A stretch of 64,000 nt of DNA from Procambarus clarkii (taxonomy: Eukaryota > Arthropoda > Malacostraca > Decapoda > Cambaridae), in NCBI RefSeq assembly GCF_040958095.1, contig NC_091158.1:37332710-37396709 (forward strand), in the 5' to 3' direction. A program made the position numbers and the translations under genes. The notes under the pieces are model-generated. The model searched no databases. It was not told the DNA's origin and saw nothing but the letters and a program-made list of their open reading frames with translations. This document shows positions 14,274 to 26,267 of the stretch, piece by piece. Within the stretch, counting starts at the first letter, position 1. Each line of letters begins with the position of its first letter.

Positions 14274-15084
14274 ATGGCAGATGTATTGAAAAGACAAAAA
14301 ATTAATCTTCCATTTATGGCCCATGATATGTATATATATGTTGAATATTCATTACATGAGACAAATGTAAATACCCCTGTAGATGATCAGGAAAGCATAT
14401 TCTACATATCTAACAAGGGAGTTGGTATGAGTCTGCAGAACAAGAAAACTGGAAATTATTGTCGAATTGTAAAACTTGCCATATATAATTCGAATGATAA
14501 AAAAATTATAGAAAAATGTTCCAACCAGTACTCTTCGCCAGGTTTTATTGCTGGTTATGAGGTGATTGAATGCCTATTGTTTGCTGCTAAAACCATTGCT
14601 ACTGAACACAATGTTTTTTCCATAATTCAACGCCCAGTTTTCATTGTGTATAATGAAAGATTAATTATTGATATTTTGCATTATATTATAACAAGTCTAA
14701 TGATTAACGATGTATGGTGTAATGAATGGAAATGTGTTCCTAAAGCTAAAGATAAAATCAAGATCATATTATGGGCATTTACAAATTTATCTGATTGGAT
14801 GGAAGCCAAACGTTTATTTAAAACTGCTATTTTTCATAATTCCCAATTAAAATACTCTTAATACGATCAACCTATCCCAGTTAAATTTTTGTAAACTCCA
14901 AGATATTTTACCCAGTTACTATAAAAATGTAAGTCGCGAAAAGAGACATGCCTATATAATTAATCGGCATAGACAACCCATTGTAATAAAGCCTAGAATA
15001 TATGTGAATTTCAATCCTCAGGATGAATTTGGAACAAATATTACTACTCAATACAATAATTGTCTTAAGGTTTTTAACAGGTAA
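14274..15084 (+). pseudogene. Unknown viral-type protein, one frameshift
   Basis: ATG 14274 follows the upstream stop by 1 bp. The first frame gives 195 codons to the TAA at 14861. A second frame, open from about 14848, adds about 78 codons (segment LPSYYKNVSREKRHAYIINR) to TAA 15082-15084, implying a frameshift near 14850 in an AAAAT context. There is no signal peptide and no motif I recognise. It is convergent with the nuclease gene, with 14 bp between stop codons. Confidence 0.55.
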
Positions 15085-15098
15085 TAAATAATTACTTA

Positions 15099-15916
15099 TT
15101 ATTTAATTAATTTTATAGTTTTAGTTAAAACTTTTATGTGATTATTTGAATATAAATTTAATGATGATGGATTGCTTTGCCCTAATGATTTATAATATCG
15201 GGCACTATGAACTGCTTCATAGATAATAATTTTAAAAATAAATAAATAGTCTTGGTATGTTACAGAATCCCCCCACTCCTGCCATATGATTGCTTCATTT
15301 TTAGTTGAACGACATCTTTTCATTTGATTAAAAATTGAAACAAGATCTGTTTCTTCATGTAAAATGGCGTTTTTTAAAATTTCATGTTTACTGAGTGTCC
15401 AACAAGATATGAGACCTAAATTATAGTCACTTCCAAAAAATATAAAAAACAATACTGTTAAACTAAATAGTTGTTGAGAATTTATATTTAATTTAACTAT
15501 AATATGATTATAATTGTTTAATCCAATGTATGATTGTCCATTATATGGTGGGATAACCAACATAACACGATCATCCTCTCGAAGAATGTACATTGCTGAT
15601 ATATCAGAGTCATTACTTATAATTATGTAACAGGAATTTTTATTAAAAATTTTATTAATAAAACGAAAAACGAAAATTTCACCCTCATTTCGTTGATCAA
15701 AAGGTAATGATTCAGTTGATAATAGAAATATGGTATTAGGATGTTGAATGTCCATTTTTTTTTATCATTGCAATTGTACATTTTTCTAAGGATAATTTTT
15801 CATGAGGAGAAAGAATAGAAAAGGGGTCAGATTTTCGTTGATTGCTACGATTTTTTGTAAAGAGAGACTTTCCATCCACAACAAAGTGTATTATCATATT
15901 ATTACAAGTTCTTCCC

Positions 15917-15989
<73 letters not shown>

Positions 15990-16281
15990 CATCATCATCA
16001 TCAGTGTTATTGTTACTTAGTAAATTCATGAGAATATCACAATAGGCACAAATTATATTACATACTTTTTGGGCTGTAGCATTGATATCAATTGTTCCAA
16101 CTTGTTTCCCTTTTATGGTATGTGCATGGAAAAAAACAGAACCATCAATCCCAATATATTTTAAATGGTTAAGACCTGAAGGAAAGAATTTCTTCAAATA
16201 TTGATTTAGCTCTTCGTCATTTTGAACAGTTAACATTATCTTGGTATTAGTTAAACATTTGTTGAAGAAATGAAGACCCAT
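15099..16281 (-). pseudogene. FEN/XRN-type 5'-3' nuclease, frameshifted
   Basis: The order of motifs is that of the FEN1/XPG/XRN superfamily: IGIDGSVFFHAH (metal-binding Asp), FVVDGKSLFTKN with downstream QRK (DGxxxxxK), the EGEI acid cluster, SNDSDISAMYI, and FGSDYNLGL (the GxDY...G helix-hairpin segment). Such enzymes remove flaps or 5' ends in DNA replication or RNA decay. The frame changes near 15755, in a T-rich run between the N-terminal and internal nuclease parts. An Asp/Asn tract (about 15921-15995, ATT repeats) is inserted between the first two motifs. The start ATG at 16279-16281 gives an MGLHFF N-terminus, close to the MGI start typical of the family. Confidence 0.8.
15921..15995. 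repeat. (ATT)n microsatellite inside the nuclease gene, coding for poly-Asn
   Basis: About 24 ATT/ATC units encode an Asp then Asn tract in the reverse-strand nuclease frame. The expansion keeps the frame open. Confidence 0.9.
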
Positions 16282-16526
16282 AATATTGTATAAAAAATAA
16301 GTTTTTGTAAGTTCTTATATAATAGTTGATGAAAAATATATAAATTATATTTTTAAATTAATGCTTCATTTCCTGAATCATCGGGTGAATGAAATAATAA
16401 CCACCTCCAGAAGAAACATGTGAAAATGTACAAATTTAAAAAAAAAAAAACTTTGTTTTAAAATCGAAAAAATGGGTACAAAAATGTAAACAGTTAGAAA
16501 AAATCGACAAAGAAACAGGTAGAAAA

Positions 16527-17267
16527 TTGAATGAGAAAGGAAAAGAACGTGTAGAGACAGGTAGAGGCCCCATTAAAGGACAACAGACGACCCAAGAAGA
16601 CGGGAAGAAGTTTTCTAAAGAACAAAATCTAGAGCCCCGGAAAAGTGTAACCAACTTAAGAAGGACAGGAGGCCCCATTGAAGACCGACAGACGGCCCTA
16701 GAAGACGGGAAGAAATCTTCTAAAGAACAAAATCTAGAGCCCCGGAAAAGTGTAACTAACTTAAGAAGGACAGGAGGCCCCATTGAAGACCGACAGACGT
16801 GCAAAGAAGACGGGAAGAAGTCTTCTAAAGAACAAAATCTAGAGCCCCGGAAAAGTGTAACCAACTTAAAAAGGACAGGAGGCCCCATTGAAGACCGACA
16901 GACGTCCCAAGAAGACGGGAAGAAGCGAAAATGGACGTTTTCTAAAGAACAAAATCAAGAGGTAAATGAAGAAGTTAAACAAAAATCTGGAAATTTTATA
17001 GAAAAGATAAATCCCCTAAATATCCAAGTAAAAGAAAAATATATTGGGTGTTGTTGTCTACATGATAAAGTTATATCAAGACAATTTGCTATTGTAGACA
17101 GAAGAATTAGGATCCTGAATGAGAGGTGTGATTTTATAAATAAAAGATTGGATATTGTTATGGAAAGTAATAGAGAAAAAAACATTAAGATTCTAAATAC
17201 GATATTGAATAATGTAAATGAGAAATTGTATATTTTGGAAAGAGACAAAAAAGAATCAAGATCCTAA
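16527..17267 (+). CDS. Protein with four 35-residue tandem repeats
   Basis: An open frame of 246 codons. Residues from about 12 to 150 are four tandem copies of a charged unit of 35 residues (105 bp) containing GGPIEDRQT, EDGKKSSKEQN and LEPRKSVTN; the last copy is truncated. The C-terminal 90 residues are unrelated and coiled-coil-like, with a CCC cluster and repeated RI/IL heptads. The frame is open upstream of ATG 16527, so the true start may be earlier. Similar sequence continues past the stop (17258-17325 resembles 17180-17243), so the gene may once have been longer. It is divergent from the nuclease gene. Function unknown. Confidence 0.55.
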   Translation: MNEKGKERVETGRGPIKGQQTTQEDGKKFSKEQNLEPRKSVTNLRRTGGPIEDRQTALEDGKKSSKEQNLEPRKSVTNLRRTGGPIEDRQTCKEDGKKSSKEQNLEPRKSVTNLKRTGGPIEDRQTSQEDGKKRKWTFSKEQNQEVNEEVKQKSGNFIEKINPLNIQVKEKYIGCCCLHDKVISRQFAIVDRRIRILNERCDFINKRLDIVMESNREKNIKILNTILNNVNEKLYILERDKKESRS

Positions 17268-17415
17268 ATATGATATGGGATAATTAATTTATATGAGAAA
17301 TTGGATATTTTGAAAGTCATAGAGATTTACATTATTAGATGGGCAGTATATAGTATAAAAGAAGTATGTATATGAACCATTAACACAAAGAGGAGCTGAA
17401 GAATAAGTAACAAAA

Positions 17416-18280
17416 ATGGTTGAATTATATGAAATAATACCTTATTCTGAAATAGATAATTTTACTTCTATGTTTCTTACACCAGATTTAAAGGATATAT
17501 TTATGAACAAATATTCTTCAATGATCAATTTTGATATGTGTATTAGAGATATGGTATGGGAGTTATGTGCTACCCCACTTGTTCCAACTTATGTCCAAAA
17601 AGAAATTGAAGATTTGTTGTTAACAAAAGCCATTCAAGAAAAATATATAAATGATGCTGATTTAAAATTGATTCTTCGTATAAAAGACCAAACAACTGAA
17701 AAGGATAAAAAAGTTTATATTAAGGTTGAGGAATTTACCAATTTTTTATGGAATAAAGTCAAAATTCAAATACATTTTGAAATGATAAGTTACCAACGAC
17801 ATCTATGCCAAGAAATTTATCAAAAGATGAATAACGAACTAAATTATTTTTTCTTACACCCCAATATTATTGGTGCATATGAATTAAATAAATTATCACT
17901 TGTAGCATCTTTAGCTTGCACACTACAGAATCTACATAAAATGTCTTGGCATGCATCCAGTTTTCAATTTGTAAAAGACCACAAAAAAGAGATTAAGCAT
18001 TATCCTCATATTGTAAATGGTATTAAAAAAGAAATGTCTAATTCTTGGCTTTATATGAGTTTACTTAATCAGATGGTATATAAATGTAACCATAAATATA
18101 ATGGTCAAATAAATGTTGTTTCCCTTAGAAATTTAGCCAAGTTCTCTAAAAAAAACACTTGCTAATTATACAGAAGAAGAAAAACAAATTATTTTGAAAA
18201 TAGTTAGGGATATTAAAAAACAAACAATGTCAGAGTGTTCATTGTTTTGTTTAGGGTTACTTGATTCATTATGTATGTAG
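17416..18280 (+). pseudogene. Unknown viral-type protein, one homopolymer frameshift near the end
   Basis: ATG 17416 opens 249 codons rich in Leu, Lys and Ile with no membrane segment. At 18148-18155 an A8 run shifts the frame, and the alternative frame adds about 43 codons (ANYTEEEKQIILKIV) to TAG 18278-18280. The predicted fold is all-helical. No family is recognised. The single lesion in an A-run could be a sequencing error, leaving a gene of about 290 codons. Confidence 0.55.
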
Positions 18281-18441
18281 TTATATGTTCTATTTTTAAT
18301 TTTAAACATAACTAAAGCATATATTATATAGGTGATAATGTGATGGATGATCAAAAGCCCATTTTGTAATTGTATAAATATAACATAATAAAATATAGCT
18401 GTTTTATTTGTTATTTTGTTACCTAAAGATCAGAAATATAA

Positions 18442-18756
18442 AAAAAATATAGAATGTTTATATGTCACAAAGAAGTTAATTCCTTAAAAGAATGTGCTTT
18501 CAGTTACATGCCTTTTTCCTATGAAAGTTGGTCGTGGAGTATTAATAATTCCTCAGAGAATAAATCAAAATTTGAGGAATATTATTACCTTCCACTACAT
18601 GACAATAAAGGATTTTATCAAATTGTTACCATGTTTCTCAAATATTGTAGCCAAATATATAATTCACTCTCTAATGATAAAAACCATAAACCATAATCGC
18701 ATTTACCGATCAACCAAGAACTACAACACGATTCATTTCAACCCTCAGATTTTATG
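18442..18756 (+). pseudogene. Short remnant with two overlapping frames, unassigned
   Basis: Two overlapping frames (18454-18696 and 18494-18757) are both open. The second, with FPMKVGRGVLIIPQRINQN, looks more protein-like. Frames on either side of 18490 suggest one small frameshifted gene. No homology is recognised. Confidence 0.25.
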
Positions 18757-18816
18757 AAATCCCTAATTTGGGGTATTTCTCTTCTACAACTGAATCAAGA
18801 AAGTCTGAAATAAATA

Positions 18817-19323
18817 ATGGCAACAAGTTCTTATTCCTCTCTACCACATCATCCTCCTCCTCCTCCTCCTTATTCAATCATAAAACTGCAAAGTAGTGAT
18901 GGTGATATTTTTGAAGTAGAATATGATATTATCAGACAGAGTGGTGTTATAAAAACCATTTTGAATGATTTGAGTGATGATACCAATGATGAAGCTATTC
19001 CTCTTCCAAATGTAAACACTATTATTTAAAAAAAAATAATTGAATGGTGTGGTTACCATCACAATAATAATGATAGTTCTATAATATCATTTTCAAAATG
19101 GGATTTTGATTTTTTTGAACAAGATACATTGTTGCCAATAATTTTGGTGGCTGATTACTTAAATATTAAAGATCTAACTGACAAAGGAATCAAAATGTTT
19201 GCCAATATTATTAAAAAATTGACAGTAGAAGAAATCAGAGAAATATTTCATATAACTAACGATTTAACACCTGAAGAAGAAGAAGAAATTATTAAAGAAA
19301 CTAACTGGTGTAAATTTATATAA
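18817..19323 (+). pseudogene. SKP1: SKP1-like SCF ubiquitin ligase adaptor, one nonsense codon
   Basis: The full-length SKP1 layout is present. A Pro-rich leader ([11 protein letters not shown]) comes first, then the POZ-type start [17 protein letters not shown], the PLPNVNT..I turn, IIEWCGYHH, DQ/QDTLLPIILVADYLNIK, and the C-terminal F-box-binding part TVEEIREIFHITNDLTPEEE ending in NWC. SKP1 joins cullin-1 to F-box receptors. An in-frame TAA at 19027-19029 stands where the family has Leu before KK, consistent with TTA to TAA; the frame otherwise continues unchanged. The sequence is clearly more divergent than a host SKP1 and has a novel leader, and it lies among viral-type genes. Confidence 0.85.
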
Positions 19324-20451
19324 TTACAAGACCAGAAAGGATGTAAAGAATAATTACTGTGGAGTTTGTAAACCGTAGACGTTTTTATTAATTGTTAATG
19401 AAGGCAGAGGACATGACCTCTTGGGTGTTAGTAATAATTAGATGCCAGAAATTTGGTTTTGAAGAATTTACTTTAAGGAGAAAATACAAGATTTGATAAA
19501 ATAGCACTAGGTTTCGAAGATTTACTTTAAGGAGAAAATACAAGATCTGATAAAATAGTACTATGTTTTTTCACATGTCTTTATAGCTGTTGATATGTAT
19601 TAATTAGATCCATATTGAATGATTGTAGTTAGCAACAAACAGTACACTGATGAGGAAATATGTAAATACTGTAATTTTTGTAATGTACTTTTATAAATAG
19701 ACACTATATAAATTCCAATGTAAATTATTTGCTACATACACATGGACCACAATATACATAGAGTATATATTATAAGGGTAGGCGGTGACAGGGTGGATAG
19801 CGCTCTGAGCTGTGGATCTAGGGTCCGGGGTTTGATTCCTCCGAGCAACGACAATGAATACATAACCTCTGAACAGTTCCCAAATAAATAAGTTATATTA
19901 TAATATAGTAAATAAATTTATATATAGTATAATGTGTGTACATATGTACTCCAAGCATTTTTAAATTTATTACAACATTATCATTATAGCATCACTTATA
20001 TAATATTAGTCTGTTGATATGCATACTCCTTTCTCTTCTTAGAATGATTCTCTAAATATTCATTATATTTTTAAATACACCAATCATATGACATCAAATA
20101 TACATAATATATTAACATTAACAAAACAAAGGAAGTTAATGAATAATGTAACATAATTTAAAATTCATCATTATTATGGTTAGTTTCATTAATTACATTT
20201 TCACTAACTACTAATGAGAATGTACTCTGTTCCGTTAACACCAAAGTGGTATTTTCGTAAATTACCATTTTTAATTACTTATTTGGAAAGACTAAAGAGA
20301 CTCAGGGGTAGGTAGGAACTTGTGTTAATCTCCTTTCCCATACAACTCCTTTATATAGCTATCAAACAAATATATATCATTATTATTTTTTATTTATTTT
20401 AAATATTAACATTTTTACCAACAACTCTTGTGGGAACTACAATTAACTCCT
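19324..20451. other. Gene-free AT-rich stretch with a 55 bp tandem duplication and a SINE-like box
   Basis: The phrase AGATTTACTTTAAGGAGAAA and its surroundings are repeated at about 19459-19512 and 19513-19566. A tRNA-like segment lies near 19780-19870. The rest is AT-rich with no open frame of note. Confidence 0.6.
19780..19870 (+). mobile_element. tRNA-derived SINE fragment
   Basis: GTGGATAGCGCTCTGAGC resembles an A box, and GGGGTTTGATTCC, about 30 bases on, resembles an RNA polymerase III B box. A CCGAGCAACG segment follows. No acceptor stem closes, so it is a SINE head and not a tRNA gene. Confidence 0.5.
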
Positions 20452-20990
20452 TTATACATCATTTTCTCCTAAGGTATCAAACAAATATATGTACAAATAA
20501 TAAAAACAAAATAATGTTATTAAAATTATAATAATAAGAAATATTGTATACTGAAATACATTCATTTTAGATTTTTTTCTTTCTTTTTCAATATGATGAA
20601 AACGGTTCAGGATATAATGATTTTTGTTTGAGGTAAAAGTTTTGGTTGATGAATAGTCACCATTTCGATGCCAATATATTTCAAGAGGAAATGTATTTGA
20701 CATTCCCCAATTATGTTCTAAGAGTGACTCATGTACAATATTTGATATTGTTAATTTAAATCCATTTTTCTTGCCATATTGAATAAATGCTAATGTTAAG
20801 GCCGCTACAAAAGCAGATTCCTTTTGAGTAAAAGATATTGAATAAAGTTGTGTTTTTTCTTAAAAATAGAAAGAAAATGTATTTTAGGAACCAAGTGTAA
20901 CTTTTTAATATCAAAGTCAATTAAATTGTTAATTAAAGGTTGGCCTTCATCATCAACTAATTCATAAGGTATTTCATCAAGTTCATTCAT
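20452..20990 (-). pseudogene. Single-pass C-terminal membrane protein, frameshifted
   Basis: Starting at ATG 20988-20990, the first 45 codons are acidic (MNELDEIPYELVDDEGQP). A shift near 20860, in a T/A run, moves the frame into a segment encoding GKKNGFKLTISNIVHES and on to a C-terminal hydrophobic helix (TIFLIIIILITLFCFYYLYIYLF) near 20480-20545. The stop is at 20452. The shape is a small tail-anchored viral envelope protein. The family is not recognised. Confidence 0.45.
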
Positions 20991-21013
20991 TTTTTTTTAT
21001 TTCTCCAGTTATA

Positions 21014-21014
<1 letters not shown>

Positions 21015-21096
<82 letters not shown>
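21015..21096. repeat. (TA)n microsatellite upstream of the RPB1 C-terminal part
   Basis: About 80 bp of TA dinucleotides stand immediately before the RPB1 C-terminal coding sequence, so the 5' side of that exon-like block is lost. Confidence 0.95.
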
Positions 21097-21097
<1 letters not shown>

Positions 21098-21542
21098 CTT
21101 TATAAACTTTTGGAACTTTATAAGCTTTTGGAACCAGGAACTGATATTACAGCTTTTCTCTGGAAAATAATCCAACATACTTCAATTCAGAATCAATTAG
21201 ATTCAACACATGATATGTACAAATTAACTACTACTACTACTACTATAATACCATGTTTTACCTATCCTATTAATCAAACATCATCCAATTCGTTATATTC
21301 AGGATTAATAGATGATTGTAATAATATTAGTGATAGTTTATACTTTGTACAACATAAATTGCTTGAATGTCCTCTTATCCAAAATATTTTTGATCCCATT
21401 TTCAAACGTGATATTGCTCTTTATGAAAATAAATCACTGATAGGCATAAACAACCTCATTGACTTGCGAATGGCACGAGTATGGTGTGAATACCTAATGA
21501 CAGATAAAATCAAACGATACGGAACCTGTCATAATTAGAACC

Positions 21543-21548
21543 TACTAT

Positions 21549-21579
<31 letters not shown>

Positions 21580-22143
21580 TGCATATACAAGAATGTACAT
21601 AAGGAATGTGAGGATACAAATATGGTAATTACAGTCTTGTAAAGCCACTAGCACGTGCAGCGTTTCGGGCAGGTCCTTAATCTAAGAAAATTTTAAGGAG
21701 GTAAATACTTGCAAAATTTATAGACAAAAAAATGATAACAGATTACATGAAATGAAAAAAAAAAGAAGATAAGAGAAAATTGTAGGTACAGTATATTAAA
21801 GCACATTGATAAAGCTAAGATTGATTGCAATGACAGCTTAAAATGGTAGTTGACAACAAATTGGTAGGCACAATACAGCAGAAACAATATAAGATTGATT
21901 GCAATGACAGCTTGAATGGTAGTTGACAAAAATTGGTAGTCACAATACAGCATATGGCTAGCACATAAAACAAGACAGCAATGAACACAATGATAAGGTT
22001 GTTTGATATTACATAAAAATTAGGAGATTGGGTAACACTAGGTACAGAGCAAATTTAAAGCTCAGTGTAGGAAACTAAGAAGATGAAGTTAGGTACTTTT
22101 TGGTTTTGGTTTTAAATAAGGCAAAAGTCTTAAATTTCTTATT
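21543..22143 (-). mobile_element. LINE 3' end, reverse arm
   Basis: It starts with (ATTT)n, the complement of a TAAA-type LINE tail. It then matches in inverted orientation the 3' untranslated region of the forward LINE (the segment GCGTTTCGGGCAGGTCCTTA mirrors 23520-23545). No coding part remains. Confidence 0.8.
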
Positions 22144-23653
22144 TTCAAAATTTCTTATATACATTAATGATCTGCCTAATGTCTCTAACATTCTGAAACC
22201 TTATTTTCAAAATTTCTTATATACATTAATGATCTGCCTAATGTCTCTAACATTCTGAAACCTATTTTGTTTGCTGATGATACTACCCTCATTTACTCCA
22301 ACCCCAACCCACATACACTAAATGATGTTGTTAATAATGAACTAAAAAAAGTCCACTTATGGATGTCAACCAACAAACTAACACTTAACATAGAAAAGAC
22401 CTACTACATCCTATTTGGAAGCAAATCTACAAATGCAATTCAGCTTCAGATTGACAATGTAAACATTAGCAATAAAAATGATGGAGAGTTTCTTGGCATA
22501 TTCCTAGACAAGAGACTCAACTTCAGTACCCACATACAACACATAACTAAGAAAGTCTCTAAAACAGTTGGTATACTCTCCAAAATCAGATATTATGTTC
22601 CTAACTCTGCTCTCATCTCTCTATATTATGCACTAATCTATCCCTATCTCAACTATGGTATCTGTGCATGGGGTTCAACCACTGCAAACCACCTCAAGTC
22701 CATCAACACCCAGCAAAAATCTGCTATCAGAATAATATCAAATTCTGCTTTCAGACAACACACAGCCCCCTTGTTTAACTCCCTAAACATGCTAAACATA
22801 ATCTCACTCTACAAATTCTCCTGTGTCAACTACATTTACAAAACCCTGTTCTTAAATGCAAATCCTTGTCTGAAACTCTTCCTGGACAGATGTAATAGGA
22901 CCCATTATCACCACACCAGAAATAAATATCTCTTCGATATCCCCAGAGTTAAACTTAATCTGTGTAAACACTCTATGCAAATAAAGGGACCCAGTTTATG
23001 GAACTCACTCCCTACTGAATTGAAAAGCTGTCCAACTTTTACATCATTCAAAATCAATACTATAAAGTACCTAATTTCATCTTCATAGTTTTTCACTTTT
23101 TGCCTTAAAATTGCACTGTATCTATTGCTACCCAATCTCCCAACCTTTATGTTCCCAATTTGAACATCTTTACCATTGAGATCATTGCTGTTCTCTTATA
23201 TGTGCTGCCAATCACTTGTATGGTGTTTATAAATCTTGTTATCTGTATCTTTTGCTACCCAGTCTCCCAATCTTTATGTACCCATTCTGAACATCTTTAC
23301 CATTGTGATCATTGCTGTCTTATATGTGCTGTCAATCTGCAGTATGGTGTCTATTAATCTTGTTTAAATTACTAATCAAGCTGTCAATGTAATCAATCAG
23401 AGCTTTAATATAACAATGTGCTTTAATATACTTACTTATCTCTCTCATCTCATTTTTATCTTGTAATGTATCTTTCATTTATCAATTCTGATTGAAATTA
23501 CCTACTTAAAATTATCTGCTAGATTAAGGACCTGCCCGAAACGCTGTGCGTACTAGTGGCTTTACAAGAATGTAAATACTGTACTATCCAATGTATTTTC
23601 TCAAACCCAATGTACCTTCTTGTATATATATAAATAAATAAATAAATAAATAA
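22144..23653 (+). mobile_element. 5'-truncated non-LTR retrotransposon with reverse transcriptase C-terminal part
   Basis: The open frame 22267-23088 begins FADDTTLIYS, the reverse transcriptase catalytic box, followed by thumb residues (WMSTNKLTLNIEKT) and the usual C-terminal region. A direct duplication of about 59 bp lies just before it (22154-22263). The element ends in (TAAA)n at about 23630-23653. The Jockey/CR1 group is likely. With the reverse arm it forms a palindrome inside the RPB1 gene. Confidence 0.9.
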
Positions 23654-25449
23654 TCATAGGATCTTCAACAATTGTCCCGGGTGGTTAATTGATGCTGTTC
23701 ATCTACAGATTGCCAACCCCAATATCTCTCTAATATATTCTACAGATATTAGAGGGGTTAATAAACATCTTGGTCAACTATGTAGTTTAATAAATTTACA
23801 TCATATATTTAGACGCTTTGAAAACATTAATATAAATTATTCTGCATTACTTCTCCAATTAACGGTGTTATCTAATGCCTCTATTAATTCCATAAATCGC
23901 AGAGGAAATAAATTTCCTGCAAATATTATTTCTGCGACATCTTTTGAGGATGTTAAATGTCAAATTATGGCCACTGAACGTTCAGATTTACTTCGAGATG
24001 ATATGAGTTCCTTTGTATCACGTCTTACAACTAATCTCCCACCGCCAGTAGGAACTAATTTCTTTAATTTGATTCTAAAAAAAAACTAAATCACCAGTTT
24101 AATATACATATATCCCCCTACCACGTATCAATCATGTTATTATAATATACATTTTGTAATTGTATTAAATGTTTTTTGTATTCTTTATATGTTGAATCTA
24201 ATAATTTCTTTCCTTTTTTCGTATATGTTCCATTCTGAAATTCTTCAAGACCTTTTTTAATACCATATTTAGTCTTATGAGCTGTTTGTGAAGAGCATGA
24301 GGAAAGGCCTCGCCCATTTGGGATCGTTCTATAAATAAATGTTGACCACAATTCTTACTGGGAATTAGATAATAGGGGCAAGTGGATATCTGACAAGCAT
24401 TTGTTAAGATTTTAACATCATATCTGAATATATATATATCATGGAATGATGTTTTCTCACAATTAAGCAATCCCATCTGATGGACTTTATCCATTATTTC
24501 TTTAGGTGTCATTGGATTCAATATTTCTTAGTGAACTTTCATGTATGACATCACCCAATTTTTTTCCACTTTTTTTTTATAAATATCTCTCAGATTCCAT
24601 TTCTCTATGACTTCTCTAATCATCTCATTTCTGATATTAAAGTGACATTTATCATAGTCCTCAATTTGCTCAAATTTTTTTAGTCTTTCACGAGAGCTTG
24701 GAAACTTCAAAGCATGATACAAACATTTAAAAAAAAAACTGTCATTAAACAACTCATTCAATACTAATTCGATTTCATACTCTTCAAATTCCTTCATCAT
24801 CTCTATGACAAATATCCTCAAAGTTTTTAAAGACAAATCTCCTGCATGAGACCATGAATAAAGGGCTGCAATTTTCTCACTATTTATTTGTATATCCGTT
24901 AAAGGAAAAATATTGGCTGGACAAAGTTTGGTCAAATCTAAATGTTTTAAAGCTTTTCGAACTTCATGTAATGTATAATCATTTTCTATATTATATTCAG
25001 ATTCTTCAACATTATGTTCCAAACATTTCTGCTTTTCTTTCTTATATTTATCAGAGGTGATAAAAAAATGTGAGTATCGATACTCAAATTTGACTTTACA
25101 AACACATCTGCCCACATTTTCTAAAATGATCATTTTCATGATTCTCTTTAAAGTCTTCATATACTGAGGGGACTGTGGGTTATTATCTCTCATCATCATA
25201 TACATTATGAACATGGGTTTAATTAGTGTTCCACACTTAAGAGATATTCCATCAAATTTTAAAATACTCTCTGTCATTAATGCTTGATTTATATTATTTT
25301 CACTTTTCAAAATCTCCCAATATTTTTTTCAGTTTCCATCGTTTCATGTATCCATTAACAACAGTAGCTTGAATACTATTAATTATTCTACAAACATACT
25401 TGGGTCGGCTTTTAATTGGATACTTCTCAAAGAGTTTTATCAACAAGAC

Positions 25450-26267
25450 AGCTAATGATCCTAGATGAGCATTGTGATCCTTAATAATCGGATTCTTCAA
25501 AACTGCAAAAGTCATCATTTTAGCAAAAAGGTTAGTTTCCATCAGTGATCCCATAACATGAGTCTCCTCAGGTGTGAAAATTGGTATAATAGCATTAAAG
25601 CGAGTTTCTTGTTTACCATTAATAATTTCAATTTCATTGTATTTATGACCAACTTCCCCATATATGTTAACAAAATCAACAAGGGCTGTCACTCCAATTA
25701 AATCAAAGGGGGCTTCAACAATTTGAATAATATTATATGACCAAATATTTAAGACCGTACAGTTTAAGTTACGAAAAAGTACAGGAATGCCTGTTATGTT
25801 CCAAACAGTCGATAACTGGAATTTATTGACTGAATTTAACTGTTAGAAATTTCAAGATAGCTAATGATCCTAGATGAGCATTGTGATCCTTAATAATCGG
25901 ATTCTTCAAAACTGCAAAAGTCATCATTTTAGCAAAAAGGTTAGTTTCCATCAGTGACCTCATAACATGAGCCTCCTCAGGTGTGAAAATTGGTATAATA
26001 GCATTAAAGCGAGTTTCTTGTTTACCATTAATAATTTCAATTTCATTGTATTTATGACCAACTTCCCCATATATGTTAACAAAATCAACAAGGGCTGTCA
26101 CTCCAATTAAATCAAAGGGGGCTTCAACAATTTGAATAATATTATATGACCAAATATTTAAGACTGTACAGTTTAAGTTACGAAAAAGTACAGGAATGCC
26201 TGTTATGTTCCAAACAGTCGATAACTGGAATTTATTGACTGAATTTAACTGTTAGAAATTGTGGTTC
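25450..26267. repeat. 409 bp direct tandem duplication inside the VWA gene
   Basis: Sequence from about 25450 to 25858 is repeated at 25859-26267 with a constant offset of 409 and only a few substitutions (for example near 25549/25958). Because 409 is not a multiple of three it shifts the reading frame. Confidence 0.95.

Larger units (their letters stand above)
21110..24089 (+). pseudogene. RPB1: RNA polymerase largest subunit (RPB1-like), C-terminal part, split by LINE DNA
   Basis: Coding sequence at 21110-21538 resumes at about 23655-24089 after a 2.1 kb LINE palindrome. The second part carries the closing signature of RPB1: INYSALLLQLT, then NRRGNKFPAN, ATSFEDVKCQIM (the conserved ASFE helix), and LPPPVGTNFFNLI (the G-P-x-G-T-G-x-F-D-L counterpart). 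The first part holds an Asp-rich segment and a Thr tract. It is on the same strand as the N-terminal part at 328-2276 but about 19 kb away, with the middle of the protein missing. It is convergent with the VWA gene (28 bp between stops). Confidence 0.8.

Noticed and set aside
16527-17000. CRISPR-like array from regularly spaced repeats
   Set aside because: The repeats are contiguous 105 bp coding units without unique spacers, in eukaryotic DNA.
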